Shown: positions 26,845 through 36,091 of the stretch, piece after piece | Numbering within the stretch: position 1 is the stretch's first letter | Layout of the letters: each line of letters starts with the position of its first letter | Source: Paenibacillus eucommiae | GTDB lineage: Bacteria > Bacillota > Bacilli > Paenibacillales > NBRC-103111 | Assembly: GCF_017874215.1 (NCBI RefSeq) | Contig: NZ_JAGGLB010000005.1 | Location: 1-64,000, forward strand | Direction of reading: 5' to 3' | DNA: 64,000 bases | Translations under genes and position numbers: made by a program | The notes under the pieces: model-generated | Databases searched by the model: none | Told to the model about the DNA's origin: nothing | What the model saw: the letters and a program-made list of their open reading frames with translations, nothing else

Positions 26845-27816
26845 ATGAGCATTAGAGTTGGTATTGTAGGGTATGGAAATTTAGGGCGCGGCGTAGAAAT
26901 GGCGATCAAGCAGAACCCTGATATGGAATTAACAGCGGTTTTTAGCAGAAGGCCGGTTGACCAAGTCGCCTCGTCGCAGAACATTGTCCATATCTCTGAA
27001 GTGGAGAAATATGCAGACCTTGTTGATGTGATGATCTTATGCGGAGGATCGGCTACGGACTTGCCTGAGCAAGGGCCGATGCTTGCGGCGTTGTTCCATA
27101 CAGTGGACAGTTTTGATACACACGCAAAGATCCCTGAGTATTTCGATCAGGTGGATGCTGCAGCCCGCAAAGGCGGTAAAGTCAGCGTTATTTCTACAGG
27201 CTGGGATCCAGGACTATTCTCGCTGAATCGTCTGCTTGCCGAGGCGATACTGCCGGAGGGTAAGGAGTATACTTTCTGGGGCAAAGGCGTAAGTCAAGGC
27301 CATTCCGATGCTATTCGGCGGATTGATGGGGTTCGTTCCGGTGTTCAGTACACCATCCCTGTTGAAGCTGCAGTGAATAAGGTGCGGAGCGGAGACAACC
27401 CTGAGCTGGCTACAAGAGAGAAGCACAACCGGGTATGCTATCTGGTTGCTGAGCCTGGTGCTGATCTGGCCCGCATTGAAGAGGAAATCAAAACGATGCC
27501 TAACTACTTTGCTGACTATAACACAGAGGTTCACTTCATCAGCGAGGAAGAGATGAGCAGAGATCACTCCACAATGCCGCATGGGGGAACAGTCCTAAGA
27601 AGCGGTAAAACAGGGACAAACAGTACCCAAATCATTGAATTTGGCTTGAAGCTGGACAGCAATCCGGAATTCACGGCTAGTGTTCTGGTTGCTTATGCCA
27701 GAGCAGTCTACAAATATTCCAACGAAGGACATGTCGGCGCCAAGACGGTATTCGATATTCCATTCGGCTATTTATCCCCTAAATCACCAGAGCAGCTTAG
27801 ACAAGAGCTGCTGTAA
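26845..27816 (+). CDS. ddh: meso-Diaminopimelate D-dehydrogenase
   Basis: NADPH-dependent enzyme of about 323 residues that interconverts tetrahydrodipicolinate and meso-DAP, the one-step lysine/cell-wall route. Evidence: Rossmann motif IVGYGNLGRGVE, CGGSATDLPEQGP, FDTHAKIPEYF, the substrate-loop STGWDPGLFSLNR and KGVSQGHSDAIRRI. ATG 26845 is used because AGGAGG ends 6 nt before it; an upstream in-frame ATG abuts the site. Monocistronic with a strong terminator. Confidence 0.95.
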   Translation: MSIRVGIVGYGNLGRGVEMAIKQNPDMELTAVFSRRPVDQVASSQNIVHISEVEKYADLVDVMILCGGSATDLPEQGPMLAALFHTVDSFDTHAKIPEYFDQVDAAARKGGKVSVISTGWDPGLFSLNRLLAEAILPEGKEYTFWGKGVSQGHSDAIRRIDGVRSGVQYTIPVEAAVNKVRSGDNPELATREKHNRVCYLVAEPGADLARIEEEIKTMPNYFADYNTEVHFISEEEMSRDHSTMPHGGTVLRSGKTGTNSTQIIEFGLKLDSNPEFTASVLVAYARAVYKYSNEGHVGAKTVFDIPFGYLSPKSPEQLRQELL

Positions 27817-27829
27817 GACAGTTTTGAAG

Positions 27830-27866
27830 GACACTTCCCATTTGTTTGTGGGAAGTGTCTTTTTTT
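27830..27866 (+). terminator. Strong rho-independent terminator of ddh
   Basis: Perfect 11-bp stem (27830-27840 with 27849-27859), an 8-nt loop and seven T. Confidence 0.93.
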
Positions 27867-27993
27867 GCGATTCTATTAGGAAATTTAGAAATTATAAGTT
27901 TTGGGGGATGCCTGGATTGGTGGTAGTTGCTGGAATATTACAGTGCAGCTTTACAGCGATAAAGCTAACGATATTGCCATTCATTCTCTAAGG

Positions 27994-28325
27994 GAATCAG
28001 AAAGGAAGCGTAGTTTTTCCCTATCGCCACTATCCCTTTCCCTTAGGAAAGCAGCATCTGCTTGCCAGTCCGCTTGAGAGTGGCAAGTTCGGCACTTTGA
28101 AGCTGAGAGGGAAGAGTAATCCCGCGGAGCATCCCAGTAGTATCCCAGTAAGTAGCCCGCCTCCTCCAAATGGAGCGTATGCTTCACTTAACGATGTTTT
28201 TCATCGCTAAAAGGGGAAGGACGGCCTCTCTGGGTGGTTAAAAGGGATTTTAACGATGTTTTTCATCGTTAAAGTAAATATTTGGAGGTGACCAGGCGAT
28301 CTAACGATGAAAAACATCGCTAAAG
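27994..28325. repeat. Intergenic palindrome array, copy 2
   Basis: Parallels the array at 6018-6311: a conserved segment with ATCGCCACTATCCCT, then dyads TTAACGATG-n5-CATCG at 28188-28210, 28250-28272 and, inverted, 28301-28323. The intervening GGATGGCC/GGACGGCC and GGGTGG pieces are also shared. It belongs to a gene-free stretch of nearly 1 kb that holds only repeats and a promoter. Confidence 0.85.
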
Positions 28326-28328
28326 TAC

Positions 28329-28388
28329 GCAAAAGTCTCATAAGTCTCATAAGTCGCATAAGTCGCTAAAATCGCAAAGTAGCTAAAG
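28329..28388. repeat. Short degenerate tandem repeat
   Basis: About six imperfect copies of a 9-bp unit (AAGTCTCAT / AAGTCGCAT / AAGTCGCTA) directly follow the palindrome array. Confidence 0.7.
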
Positions 28389-28577
28389 GAGCAGACCCTG
28401 TCTGATCCTACCATATCCTCTCAGCTCTTCATGCCCAGCGCCCGCGCGGGCTAGAAGTTCTCCTCCAGCCAAGAGAAAAATCCTGGCTGTCCGTTTGAGC
28501 TTGGTGTTCGTGGTATTCGTGCGATTGTAGCTAAAGAGAGGGAATGGCTGTGGGCGGAAGAGCGGCAGCGTCCGCAT

Positions 28578-28720
28578 TTAAAGATTTGTTCCTACCTCCT
28601 CATCTATACCAGTTCAAGGAAACAAATCTTTAACAGCGGCTGGAGCCCACAGCCATTCCCTCCCTCCATTATCCGAGTCAAGAACACGTCCATCAAAGGA
28701 CGCCACGAGGTATATTTAGC
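28578..28720. repeat. Intergenic hairpin repeat, copy B
   Basis: Second copy of the repeat at 1-141. The hairpin arms (28578-28592 and 28618-28633) differ by a single bulge. The internal loop and the middle part are diverged, but AACAGCGGCTGGAGCCCAC and CATCAAAGGACGCC are kept. It ends 17 bp before the promoter of the SDR operon. Confidence 0.85.
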
Positions 28721-28736
28721 AGATAAAGAAAAGCTG

Positions 28737-28765
28737 TTGACAATAAATACAGTAAACTGTATATT
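28737..28765 (+). promoter_or_regulatory. Promoter and candidate operator of the SDR/Tm-1-like operon
   Basis: TTGACA (28737-28742), 17-bp spacer, TATATT (28760-28765). A dyad ATACAGT-AA-ACTGTAT (28747-28762) lies between and over the -10. Its position suits a repressor; the YhfZ-type regulator at the end of the locus is the obvious candidate, by inference. Confidence 0.7.
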
Positions 28766-28863
28766 GAATTTGTTAGCTTGGAAGTGCTTACACTAGAAGT
28801 TCAGATTTATCAATTATGGAACCAATTTGACAAAAAAATGCAATCGCAAAAAGGAGCATGATG

Positions 28864-29646
28864 ATGCCATTAGATGGAAAGTTTGAACATGTAAGTTTGA
28901 ATTCGCTTGTAGGCTCTAATGCTTTTGTTACTGGAGCTGCAAGAGGTACAGGGAGAGCGTGTGCCGAGGCCTTGGTTGCAATGGGAGCAAATGTAGTAGC
29001 CGTTGATATCATTGAGATGGAGGCAATTGCTGGAGCCCAGATTCTGCAGGTGAATGTGGCTGATGAAGCAGCAGTTAACGAAGTCATTAAGCGGGGAATT
29101 GACGGGAAACCTTTTCAAATTATCGTTAATAATGCTGCTTATTATCGCCGTACTATTTTTGAGAAGCACAGCACGGAGGTTTGGAACAATACTTTGGCCG
29201 TGAATGTGAACGGACCTTTTTATATTATGAGAGCCGCGGCTCAAGCTTTAATTGCTGCTAAATTACCCGGAGCGTTTATCAATATGTCGAGTATAGCCGG
29301 TACACATGCTCACAAGAATTGTGCAGGCTACTGCGCATCGAAAGCGGCCATTTTGGGACTAACAAGAGCCACGGCTTTAGACCTTGCTCCTTATGATATT
29401 ACTGTGAATGCCATTTGTCCGGGTACGGTCGATACTGAAATGATTAAACAAGTTGCTGAAGGTCTAACTATAGAGCTTGATACGGACATCGAAGGGGCTT
29501 GGGCTTATCTGCACAATAAAATTCCGCTAGGACGCCTGCAGACGCCTGCAGAGGTTGCTGCATCCGTCTGTTTCCTGGCTTCGAATGGCGCCAGAAGCAT
29601 TACTGGAACCCATATTACGATTGACGGGGGTGAGACAGCAGGGTAA
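28864..29646 (+). CDS. Short-chain dehydrogenase/reductase
   Basis: 260-residue classical SDR: cofactor motif TGAARGTGRACAEAL, NNAAYYRR, catalytic Ser in NMSSIAG, YCASK catalytic pair, and the C-terminal GTHITIDGGETAG. The Asp after the second strand (VAVDIIEME) suggests NAD(H) preference. Three ATG codons in a row occur at 28858-28866; the third is spaced 7 nt from AAGGAG. First gene of an operon dedicated to an unknown substrate. Probably oxidises a sugar or polyol alcohol. Confidence 0.88.
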   Translation: MPLDGKFEHVSLNSLVGSNAFVTGAARGTGRACAEALVAMGANVVAVDIIEMEAIAGAQILQVNVADEAAVNEVIKRGIDGKPFQIIVNNAAYYRRTIFEKHSTEVWNNTLAVNVNGPFYIMRAAAQALIAAKLPGAFINMSSIAGTHAHKNCAGYCASKAAILGLTRATALDLAPYDITVNAICPGTVDTEMIKQVAEGLTIELDTDIEGAWAYLHNKIPLGRLQTPAEVAASVCFLASNGARSITGTHITIDGGETAG

Positions 29647-29704
29647 TAAGGCTGCAGCGGCTAGTAGAGCATTATCATTTAACTTCAATATGGAGGGATC
29701 CTAA

Positions 29705-30952
29705 ATGGAACATGAGCATATGCAGACGAAGCCAACCGTAGTTCTGATCGGAACTTTGGATACGAAGGGGGTGGAATACGGATATATAAGGAACTGCTTG
29801 GAAGAGCAGGGGGTCAGTACGATTCTGATTGACGCAGGTGTCCTGGGAGAGTCTAAGATCACTCCGGATATTACCCGGGAGGAAGTAGCCCAGGCTGCGG
29901 ATACAAGCATTGAAGCGCTGGTGGCAGCGGAGGACCGGGGGGCTGCTGTTACAGCCATGGCTCACGGAGCGAGCGTCATTGCCAAGCGGCTTTATGCGGA
30001 AGGCCGGCTCAGCGGTATTTTGGGACTGGGTGGATCAGGAGGCTCGGCCTTGGCGACACAAGCGATGCGCGATCTGCCAGTCGGTGTCCCTAAGCTGATG
30101 GTATCCACGATGGCTTCAGGGGACACGCGGCCTTACGTTGGTGCAGTTGATGTTATCATGATGCATTCGGTCGTGGATATCGCTGGAATTAATCAATTAT
30201 CCGTACGCATATTGTCGAATGCCGCTGGAGCGATGGCGGGAATGGTGAAAACAACGCCTCCGGTAATAAAGAGCGAACGGCCGCTTATTGGGACCACGAT
30301 GTTCGGAGTCACGACTCCTGCTGTCAATGCTGCGCGTGAGCGGCTTGAGGAGCTCGGCTACGAGGTGCTGGTTTTCCATGCAACTGGTGTTGGCGGACAG
30401 TCGATGGAAGCTTTAATCAAAGACGGCTTCATCGTGGCCTCGCTGGATGTGACAACGACAGAGCTGGCCGATGATCTGGTAGGCGGAGTCCTTTCGGCAG
30501 GACCGGACCGGCTGCAGGCGGCAGGAGAATTGGGCATTCCGCAAGTCGTTTCGCTGGGGGCTCTCGATATGGTTAACTTCGGTGCTTTCGAGACGGTGCC
30601 ATTGAAGTTCAAAGAGAGACTTCTATACAAGCACAACGAAACGATTACATTGATGCGGACAACACCTGAGGAATGTGCGGAGCTTGGCCGGTCCATTGCC
30701 CATAAGCTGAATGCCTCCAAAGGCAGGGTAACGCTTTTTGTTCCTCTCAAAGGGCTCTCGATGATTGCAACAGAAGGCCGATTGTTCTTTGATGGACAAG
30801 CGGATGCGGCACTGTTTGAAGCGCTGCGCGAACATTTGGACCGGAATGTAGTTGAACTCATAGAAGTTGATCAGCACATTAATGATCCGCTTTTCGCAGT
30901 AGCCATGGCAGACCGGTTGCATGAGCTTTATCAAGAGTGGAGCAGAGTGTAG
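29705..30952 (+). CDS. UPF0261 protein, Tm-1-like ATP-binding domain
   Basis: 415 residues matching the N-terminal half of plant Tm-1 (UPF0261): VVLIGTLDTKGVEYGYIR at the start, GLGGSGGSALATQAMRDLPVG, and FGVTTPAVNAARERLEELGYEVLVFHATGVGG in pieces through the middle. The tomato Tm-1 N-terminal domain binds ATP, but the bacterial function is unknown. The gene at 32103 encodes the counterpart of the Tm-1 C-terminal TIM barrel, which supports a joint role in one pathway. RBS GGAGGG. A mobile element follows. Confidence 0.88.
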   Translation: MEHEHMQTKPTVVLIGTLDTKGVEYGYIRNCLEEQGVSTILIDAGVLGESKITPDITREEVAQAADTSIEALVAAEDRGAAVTAMAHGASVIAKRLYAEGRLSGILGLGGSGGSALATQAMRDLPVGVPKLMVSTMASGDTRPYVGAVDVIMMHSVVDIAGINQLSVRILSNAAGAMAGMVKTTPPVIKSERPLIGTTMFGVTTPAVNAARERLEELGYEVLVFHATGVGGQSMEALIKDGFIVASLDVTTTELADDLVGGVLSAGPDRLQAAGELGIPQVVSLGALDMVNFGAFETVPLKFKERLLYKHNETITLMRTTPEECAELGRSIAHKLNASKGRVTLFVPLKGLSMIATEGRLFFDGQADAALFEALREHLDRNVVELIEVDQHINDPLFAVAMADRLHELYQEWSRV

Positions 30953-31059
30953 AAGCGCGTAGAAGCATGTAGAAGTTAATGGGAAATAGTATATAATATT
31001 AAAAAATACCAAAAATTAGAAATAACCGATGATAGAAATACAGCCGATAAAATAGCCGA

Positions 31060-31585
31060 TAAAAAATGGCTCAACCTAATAATCAGTGCTTGACAGTCAA
31101 GCTAACATTCGATGGTGGTTAAATGCTACGAAAATGCCAGCTTTATAGCGGCCCGGTACTTGTCATAGCTATTTTCATATTGCGAGGGTAACACGTGCGC
31201 TAATGGTCACTGCAGTGTCAAAGCAGTCCGTTAGAAGCGGAAATGCAGCGAAATGAGATTGTAACGGTCACAGATGTCCCTTACAGGCTGAAAAGGGGGC
31301 GATTGTGGGGAAAACCGCCTGCTAATGGTCAAGAATGTCCATTAGAATCGTGAATATGTAAAAATCAGCCTCTAAAGGTCAGCGGCGGCCGTTAGAGACA
31401 GGTCCTTTCCGTATCTGGAAGAATGGAAGATATCTTCCTTCGTTGTGATAGACGGGTTCTGCATCGGTCTATTCCTCTTTTGTTGTTGGGTAGGACTTTC
31501 AACCGTACAGGATTGGAAGATGTTTTCCAGTTTTAGCTATCCATTCATTTGTCAAGCACTGATTGTGGTGGTGAGCCTAAAAAAT
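31060..31585. repeat. Target-site duplication pair of mobile element copy 1
   Basis: The 8-bp sequence TAAAAAAT occurs at 31060-31067 and 31578-31585, directly abutting both ends of the 510-bp element. Confidence 0.9.
31068..31577. mobile_element. Non-autonomous (MITE-like) element, copy 1, 510 bp
   Basis: Terminal inverted repeats of about 28 bp begin GGCTCA and contain an identical AATCAGTGCTTGACA in both ends. With an 8-bp A+T-rich target duplication this fits ISL3-type ends, an inference from general family features. No transposase frame is present. The interior holds four 24-bp dyads of the form CTAAtGGTC-n6-GnCCnTTAG at 31200-31234 (one with an 11-bp insertion), 31261-31284, 31322-31345 and 31372-31395. 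It sits inside the SDR/Tm-1 locus, between the UPF0261 gene and the first cupin. Confidence 0.9.
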
Positions 31586-31621
31586 AGCTGAAAAAAAACA
31601 GCAGAGAGAAGGTTGGCAAGG

Positions 31622-32083
31622 ATGGAGGAAAAGTTGGAGGAAAAGAAGTCTCCTTTTTTAAAATCGCTTGACTTGCAGTATCATTTTGAAGGAGCCTGGT
31701 ATCGGCGCACCTACGCATCCGACGTTGAAATTCCCCAAGAGATTTTGGGAGAAAAGTATAGCGGGGCTCGACCGTCGGCTACTTGTATTTATTATTTAAT
31801 GCATCCTGGCGAGGTATCCCGGTGGCACAAAATTGCTTCTACCGAAATTTGGATATGGCAAAGCGGCGGCACTGTCAAATTAACGATGGGCGGCGAAGGC
31901 GATCAACCGGGAGAAGGCTCGGACTACATTCTGGGTCTGGATATAGAGAAAGGCCAGCATCCCCATGTGATTGTACCTCCGGGAGTGTGGCAGATGGCAG
32001 TTAACGATAGTGATGAGCCGGTTCTATTTACATGTGTGGTTACACCGGGCTTTCATACGGACGAACATATCATATTGGAATAG
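31622..32083 (+). CDS. DUF985-like cupin protein
   Basis: 153-residue single-domain cupin resembling the DUF985/YML079 family: YLMHPGEVSRWHKIASTEIW (metal-type His region), WIWQSGGTVKL, VIVPPGVWQMAVN and CVVTPGFH. Some related proteins are proposed sugar-binding or epimerase-like, but the activity is open. ATG 31622 is preferred over the in-frame TTG 31613 because GAGAGAAGG lies 9 nt upstream. The RBS begins about 20 bp past the mobile element, so the insertion did not reach the coding sequence. Confidence 0.75.
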   Translation: MEEKLEEKKSPFLKSLDLQYHFEGAWYRRTYASDVEIPQEILGEKYSGARPSATCIYYLMHPGEVSRWHKIASTEIWIWQSGGTVKLTMGGEGDQPGEGSDYILGLDIEKGQHPHVIVPPGVWQMAVNDSDEPVLFTCVVTPGFHTDEHIILE

Positions 32084-32102
32084 CCTAGAAAGGAGATAAC
32101 TT

Positions 32103-32936
32103 ATGCTTACTAGAGAAGAAGCTCTTGCCCAGCTTAACCGAGAGGTGAAGGAGGGGCGGCCGGTTATCGGCGCAGGGGCAGGTACTGGACTTTCGGCAAA
32201 ATGTGCAGAGGACGGCGGGACGGATCTTATTATTATTTATAATTCGGGCCGTTACAGAATGGCCGGCCGAGGCTCACTTGCAGGGATGATGCCCTATGGG
32301 GACGCTAATGCGATTGTTGTCGACATGGCCAGCGAAGTACTCCCCGTAGTCAAGCATACACCTGTTCTTGCTGGCGTGTGTGGTACAGACCCGTTCCGCT
32401 TGATGCCGGTTTTCTTGAAGCAGCTTAAAGAGATGGGCTTTACAGGTGTACAAAATTTCCCGACCGTCGGCCTTATTGATGGCATTTTCCGTGCTAACCT
32501 GGAAGAAACGGGGATGGGCTATGACCTGGAGGTTGAAATGATCAGGACCGCTCATGAACTCGGCTTGCTGACGGCCCCTTATGTATTTGACGAGGAGCAG
32601 GCCCGCAAGATGGCTGAAGCTGGAGCAGATGTTCTGGTGCCGCACGTAGGTCTTACCACTTCCGGAACCATTGGGGCAAAGACGGCGCTAACGCTGGATG
32701 AAGCCGTGGAACGCGTCCAGGCTATGCATGATGCAGCCAAAGCGGTGAATCCCGATATTTTGGTGCTTTGTCACGGAGGGCCGATCGCGGGGCCGGAAGA
32801 TGCAGCTTATGTGCTTGAGAGAACGAATGGAATTGCCGGCTTCTTCGGAGCTTCCAGCATGGAACGCTTGCCGACAGAAGTGGCGATGACCGCAAATATG
32901 CGCAAGTTCAAATCCATTAACGGAGGGAATCAATGA
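32103..32936 (+). CDS. Phosphoenolpyruvate hydrolase-like TIM-barrel protein (Tm-1 C-terminal type)
   Basis: 277-residue TIM barrel. Typical family stretches: [62 protein letters not shown] and [12 protein letters not shown]. Homologues are annotated as PEP hydrolase family and correspond to the C-terminal half of Tm-1, complementing the UPF0261 gene in this operon. A retro-aldol or C-C hydrolase step is plausible but not shown. RBS GAAAGGAG. Confidence 0.87.
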   Translation: MLTREEALAQLNREVKEGRPVIGAGAGTGLSAKCAEDGGTDLIIIYNSGRYRMAGRGSLAGMMPYGDANAIVVDMASEVLPVVKHTPVLAGVCGTDPFRLMPVFLKQLKEMGFTGVQNFPTVGLIDGIFRANLEETGMGYDLEVEMIRTAHELGLLTAPYVFDEEQARKMAEAGADVLVPHVGLTTSGTIGAKTALTLDEAVERVQAMHDAAKAVNPDILVLCHGGPIAGPEDAAYVLERTNGIAGFFGASSMERLPTEVAMTANMRKFKSINGGNQ

Positions 32937-33349
32937 TGAAAAACGTGGATAAAAATGCAATCGCAACGCATTCTTTTGATTGGGGTCTGATTAAATGGAG
33001 CGTGACTCCGGACAGCATCGAAGGAGCCAAGGTAACTTTTGGCGAGGTTGTTCTTCTGCCCGGCAAAGGGCATGACCGCCATAATCACCCGGATTCCGAA
33101 GAAATTCTGTATGTGCTTTCTGGTGAAGGCGAGCAGACCATTGGCGATGGGGAGCCGTTCCCTGTCAAGGCTGGCGATGTGATTTATATTCCTACTGCGG
33201 CGTTCCATTCGACTTACAATACAGGCTGGGAAACGTTGCGGCTGTTGGCCTTTTATAATCCTGGAGGAGCAGAAAAGGGACTAACCGGTCTTCCTGATTT
33301 TCAAGAGCTTCCAGCTGGGGAAATTCAGAGCTATACACGCACTAAATAA
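32933..33349 (+). CDS. Cupin-domain protein
   Basis: 138-residue cupin with a complete metal-binding set: [20 protein letters not shown] (His, His, Glu) and [11 protein letters not shown] (third His). The start ATG overlaps the stop of the TIM-barrel gene by 4 bp, with GGAGGG 7 nt upstream. Likely an isomerase, epimerase or dioxygenase acting on the same substrate as its neighbours; activity not determinable. Confidence 0.85.
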   Translation: MMKNVDKNAIATHSFDWGLIKWSVTPDSIEGAKVTFGEVVLLPGKGHDRHNHPDSEEILYVLSGEGEQTIGDGEPFPVKAGDVIYIPTAAFHSTYNTGWETLRLLAFYNPGGAEKGLTGLPDFQELPAGEIQSYTRTK

Positions 33350-33376
33350 TCAGTTTTAATATGGAGGGGTATATGA

Positions 33377-34432
33377 ATGTTTAAAAAGAGATTTTCGGCA
33401 GCACTAGTTTTATTGTTCGTAATGGCAATTATTCTTAGCGCGTGCGGGACCAAAGATGGCGAGGGTACTAAAGCAAGCACAGAAACCAAGCAGCCTGAAA
33501 AGAAAACTCTGAAGGTCGGTATGGTTACCGGTGCCGGAGGCGTCAATGACAACTCATTTAACCAAGCAGGCTGGGAAGCCCTGCAAAAAGCGCAAAATGC
33601 GCTAGGCATCGAAGTGAAATATTCGGAAGCCAAGCTGGAAGCTGATGCTGAGCCCGACTTGATCCGTTTTGCCCGTGATGGGTATGATTTAACTTGGGGA
33701 ATGGGCTCTCTTATGGGAGAAGCTTTGGTCAAAGCGGCCAACAGTATGCCGGATTCCAAGTTTGCTATTATAGATGCGAGTTTAGAGGGAACGATTCCCG
33801 CTAATATTTCCACCGTTTCTTTTAAAGATGAGGAAGGTTCGTTCTTGATGGGCGTTATAGCCGGACTCATGACCAAAAGCAATAAAGTAGGTTTTCTCGG
33901 AGGGATGAAGTTCCCGCTTATCGAAAGATTCGAATATGGCTTCAGAGCTGGTGTACAAACCGTAAATCCAAAGGCTGAAGTTTCCGTTAACTATGTAGGG
34001 GCGTTTAATCGACCTGATCAAGGGAAAACATTTGCTGCAACCATGTATGATAGCGGCGTAGATATTATTTATCAGGGTGCTGGATCTACAGGAGAAGGTG
34101 TTTTTGCCGAAGCGAAAGAACGTAAAGGCGTTTGGGTTATCGGATCGGACAAGGATCAGTCCTACTTGGCTCCAGATCAGACACTTAGCTCCATGGTTAG
34201 ACGTGTGGACGTTGGTGTATATACGATAACTGAGCAATTGAACAAGGGTGTTTTTAACGGCGGGACAGACAGTCTGCTTGGTTTGAAAGAGGATGGCGTA
34301 GGCCTTGCTTCATCTTCCGATAAGAATGTGCCTAAGGACATCCTGGATAAAGCAGCAGAATACAGGCAGCAAATTATCGAAGGAAAAATCAAGGTTCCCC
34401 AAACAGAAAGTGAATTTAAAGAGTTTAAATAA
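33377..34432 (+). CDS. BMP-family substrate-binding lipoprotein
   Basis: 351-residue lipoprotein of the Bmp/PnrA family, which usually binds nucleosides. The lipobox ILSAC places the modified Cys near residue 23. The family start VGMVTGAGGVNDNSFNQAGW and a FLGGMKFPLIERFEYGF loop are clear. Together with the ATPase and two permeases downstream it forms an import system. The surrounding catabolic genes do not look like nucleoside salvage, so the ligand may be a related compound, for instance an autoinducer-like or ribose-containing molecule. Confidence 0.9.
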   Translation: MFKKRFSAALVLLFVMAIILSACGTKDGEGTKASTETKQPEKKTLKVGMVTGAGGVNDNSFNQAGWEALQKAQNALGIEVKYSEAKLEADAEPDLIRFARDGYDLTWGMGSLMGEALVKAANSMPDSKFAIIDASLEGTIPANISTVSFKDEEGSFLMGVIAGLMTKSNKVGFLGGMKFPLIERFEYGFRAGVQTVNPKAEVSVNYVGAFNRPDQGKTFAATMYDSGVDIIYQGAGSTGEGVFAEAKERKGVWVIGSDKDQSYLAPDQTLSSMVRRVDVGVYTITEQLNKGVFNGGTDSLLGLKEDGVGLASSSDKNVPKDILDKAAEYRQQIIEGKIKVPQTESEFKEFK

Positions 34433-34450
34433 ACAGGTCTTGAACTTTGG

Positions 34451-34492
34451 AGCCTTGAGGACTAGATATTCCTAAGATTTAGTCCCAAGGCT
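34451..34492 (+). promoter_or_regulatory. Intercistronic stem-loop between binding protein and ATPase
   Basis: AGCCTTGAGGACTA (34451-34464) pairs with TAGTCCCAAGGCT (34480-34492) apart from one mismatch. Without a T-run it more probably stabilises the binding-protein mRNA or attenuates transcription than terminates it. Confidence 0.6.
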
Positions 34493-34543
34493 TTCATAAG
34501 GTTTGAAGAACGTTTTAATAACGTCGTTATAGGGGGTCGTGGA

Positions 34544-36091
34544 ATGAGCCTGGTGGAGACTGTAGTCGAAATGCGCGGGATTACGAAGAGGTTTCCAGGA
34601 ATTATTGCTAATGACAACATATCTTTTTCGGTAAAAAAAGGTGAGATTCACGCTCTATTGGGGGAAAATGGTGCGGGGAAATCGACGCTCATGAACATTT
34701 TATTCGGCCTGTATGAACCCGATGAAGGAGAGATTCTGATCCACGGGAAGAAGGTGAGGATGAAAAGCTCGAAGGAGGCTAACCGTCTAGGCATCGGTAT
34801 GGTCCATCAGCATTTCATGCTTGTGAAGCCTTTTACAGTTACTGAAAATATTATTTTGGGCAGTGAACCGGTCAAGTTTATTTCCATAGATTCGAAGGCA
34901 GCTAAGCAGAAGGTTATTGAAATTTCCGAACAGTACGGGCTTGCAGTGAACCCGGATGCGATAATCAGTGACATTTCAGTGGGGATGGAGCAGCGGGTTG
35001 AAATATTAAAGACGCTCTACAGAGGGGCGGATATTTTAATTTTTGACGAACCGACCGCGGTTCTAACACCTCAGGAAATTAATGAATTGATGAAAATCAT
35101 GAAGAATTTGGTTAGCGAAGGCAAATCGATCATTCTGATTACGCATAAATTAAAAGAAATCATGGCGGTTAGTGATAACGTTACCGTTATTCGGCGGGGC
35201 AAGGTTGTGGGGACTGTACAAACTTCGGAAACCAATCCTAACGAGCTCGCAGCGATGATGGTAGGAAAAGAAGTATCATTTGAAGTGCAGAAGAAGGAAG
35301 CCGAGCCTAAGCATGTAGTTCTGCAAATCAACAAAGTGACCGCCTTTAATGAAAAAAAGGTCAAGGTGTTAAACGATATCAGCCTGGAGGTAAGGGCGGG
35401 AGAAATCGTAGGTATTGCAGGGGTAGATGGAAACGGACAATCCGACTTAATTGAATCGATTACCGGACTTCACAAAGTAACCTCTGGCAAGATTTTGCTT
35501 AATGGAAAGGATATGACCAATAAAAGCGTCAGGACGATTATCGAGGCCGGGGTATCTCATATTCCCGAGGACCGCCATAGAAGCGGGCTGATCCTGGATT
35601 TCTCCATTGGTCAGAACATGGTTCTGGAAACGTATTATAAAGCGCCCTTCTCGAAAAACAAGGTCATCAATGAGAAGGAAGTTTCCAAGTATGCCAACCG
35701 GTTAATTGAGGAATACGATGTCAGGACACCGAGCGAGCACACACTTGCACGTTCACTCTCGGGCGGCAATCAGCAAAAAGCGATTATTGCCAGGGAAGTC
35801 GATAAAAACCCGGATCTGCTGATCGCTGTTCAACCGACCCGCGGCGTAGATGTAGGTGCGATCGAGTTTATTCATAAACGCTTAATCGAGCAAAGAGATA
35901 TGGGGAAGGCGGTGTTATTGATTTCATTCGAGCTGGATGAAGTCATGCAGCTTTCTGACCGTATTGCGGTCATATACGAAGGTCAAATCGCTGCGGTAGT
36001 CGATGCGAAAGAAACTACGGAGAAGGAGCTGGGCTACCTCATGGCCGGCGGCACAAATAACAAAGCAGGTGACTCCCATGGCATCAAATAA
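34544..36091 (+). CDS. Nucleoside-type ABC transporter, double ATPase
   Basis: 515-residue protein with two nucleotide-binding domains (YufO/NupA type). Domain 1: Walker A GENGAGKST near residue 41, signature ISVGMEQRVEIL, Walker B ILIFDEPTAVLT. Domain 2: a degenerate Walker A (GVDGNGQSDLIE), signature LSGGNQQKAIIAREV and a Walker B-like LLIAVQPTRGVDVG in which the usual Asp/Glu are replaced. Such asymmetry is normal for the family. The 3' end overlaps the next permease by 14 bp. Confidence 0.92.
   Translation: MSLVETVVEMRGITKRFPGIIANDNISFSVKKGEIHALLGENGAGKSTLMNILFGLYEPDEGEILIHGKKVRMKSSKEANRLGIGMVHQHFMLVKPFTVTENIILGSEPVKFISIDSKAAKQKVIEISEQYGLAVNPDAIISDISVGMEQRVEILKTLYRGADILIFDEPTAVLTPQEINELMKIMKNLVSEGKSIILITHKLKEIMAVSDNVTVIRRGKVVGTVQTSETNPNELAAMMVGKEVSFEVQKKEAEPKHVVLQINKVTAFNEKKVKVLNDISLEVRAGEIVGIAGVDGNGQSDLIESITGLHKVTSGKILLNGKDMTNKSVRTIIEAGVSHIPEDRHRSGLILDFSIGQNMVLETYYKAPFSKNKVINEKEVSKYANRLIEEYDVRTPSEHTLARSLSGGNQQKAIIAREVDKNPDLLIAVQPTRGVDVGAIEFIHKRLIEQRDMGKAVLLISFELDEVMQLSDRIAVIYEGQIAAVVDAKETTEKELGYLMAGGTNNKAGDSHGIK

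Noticed and set aside
31200..31395. CRISPR-like regular spacing of short repeats
   Set aside because: The units are variable dyads, only four, inside a transposon-like element, and there are no cas genes.
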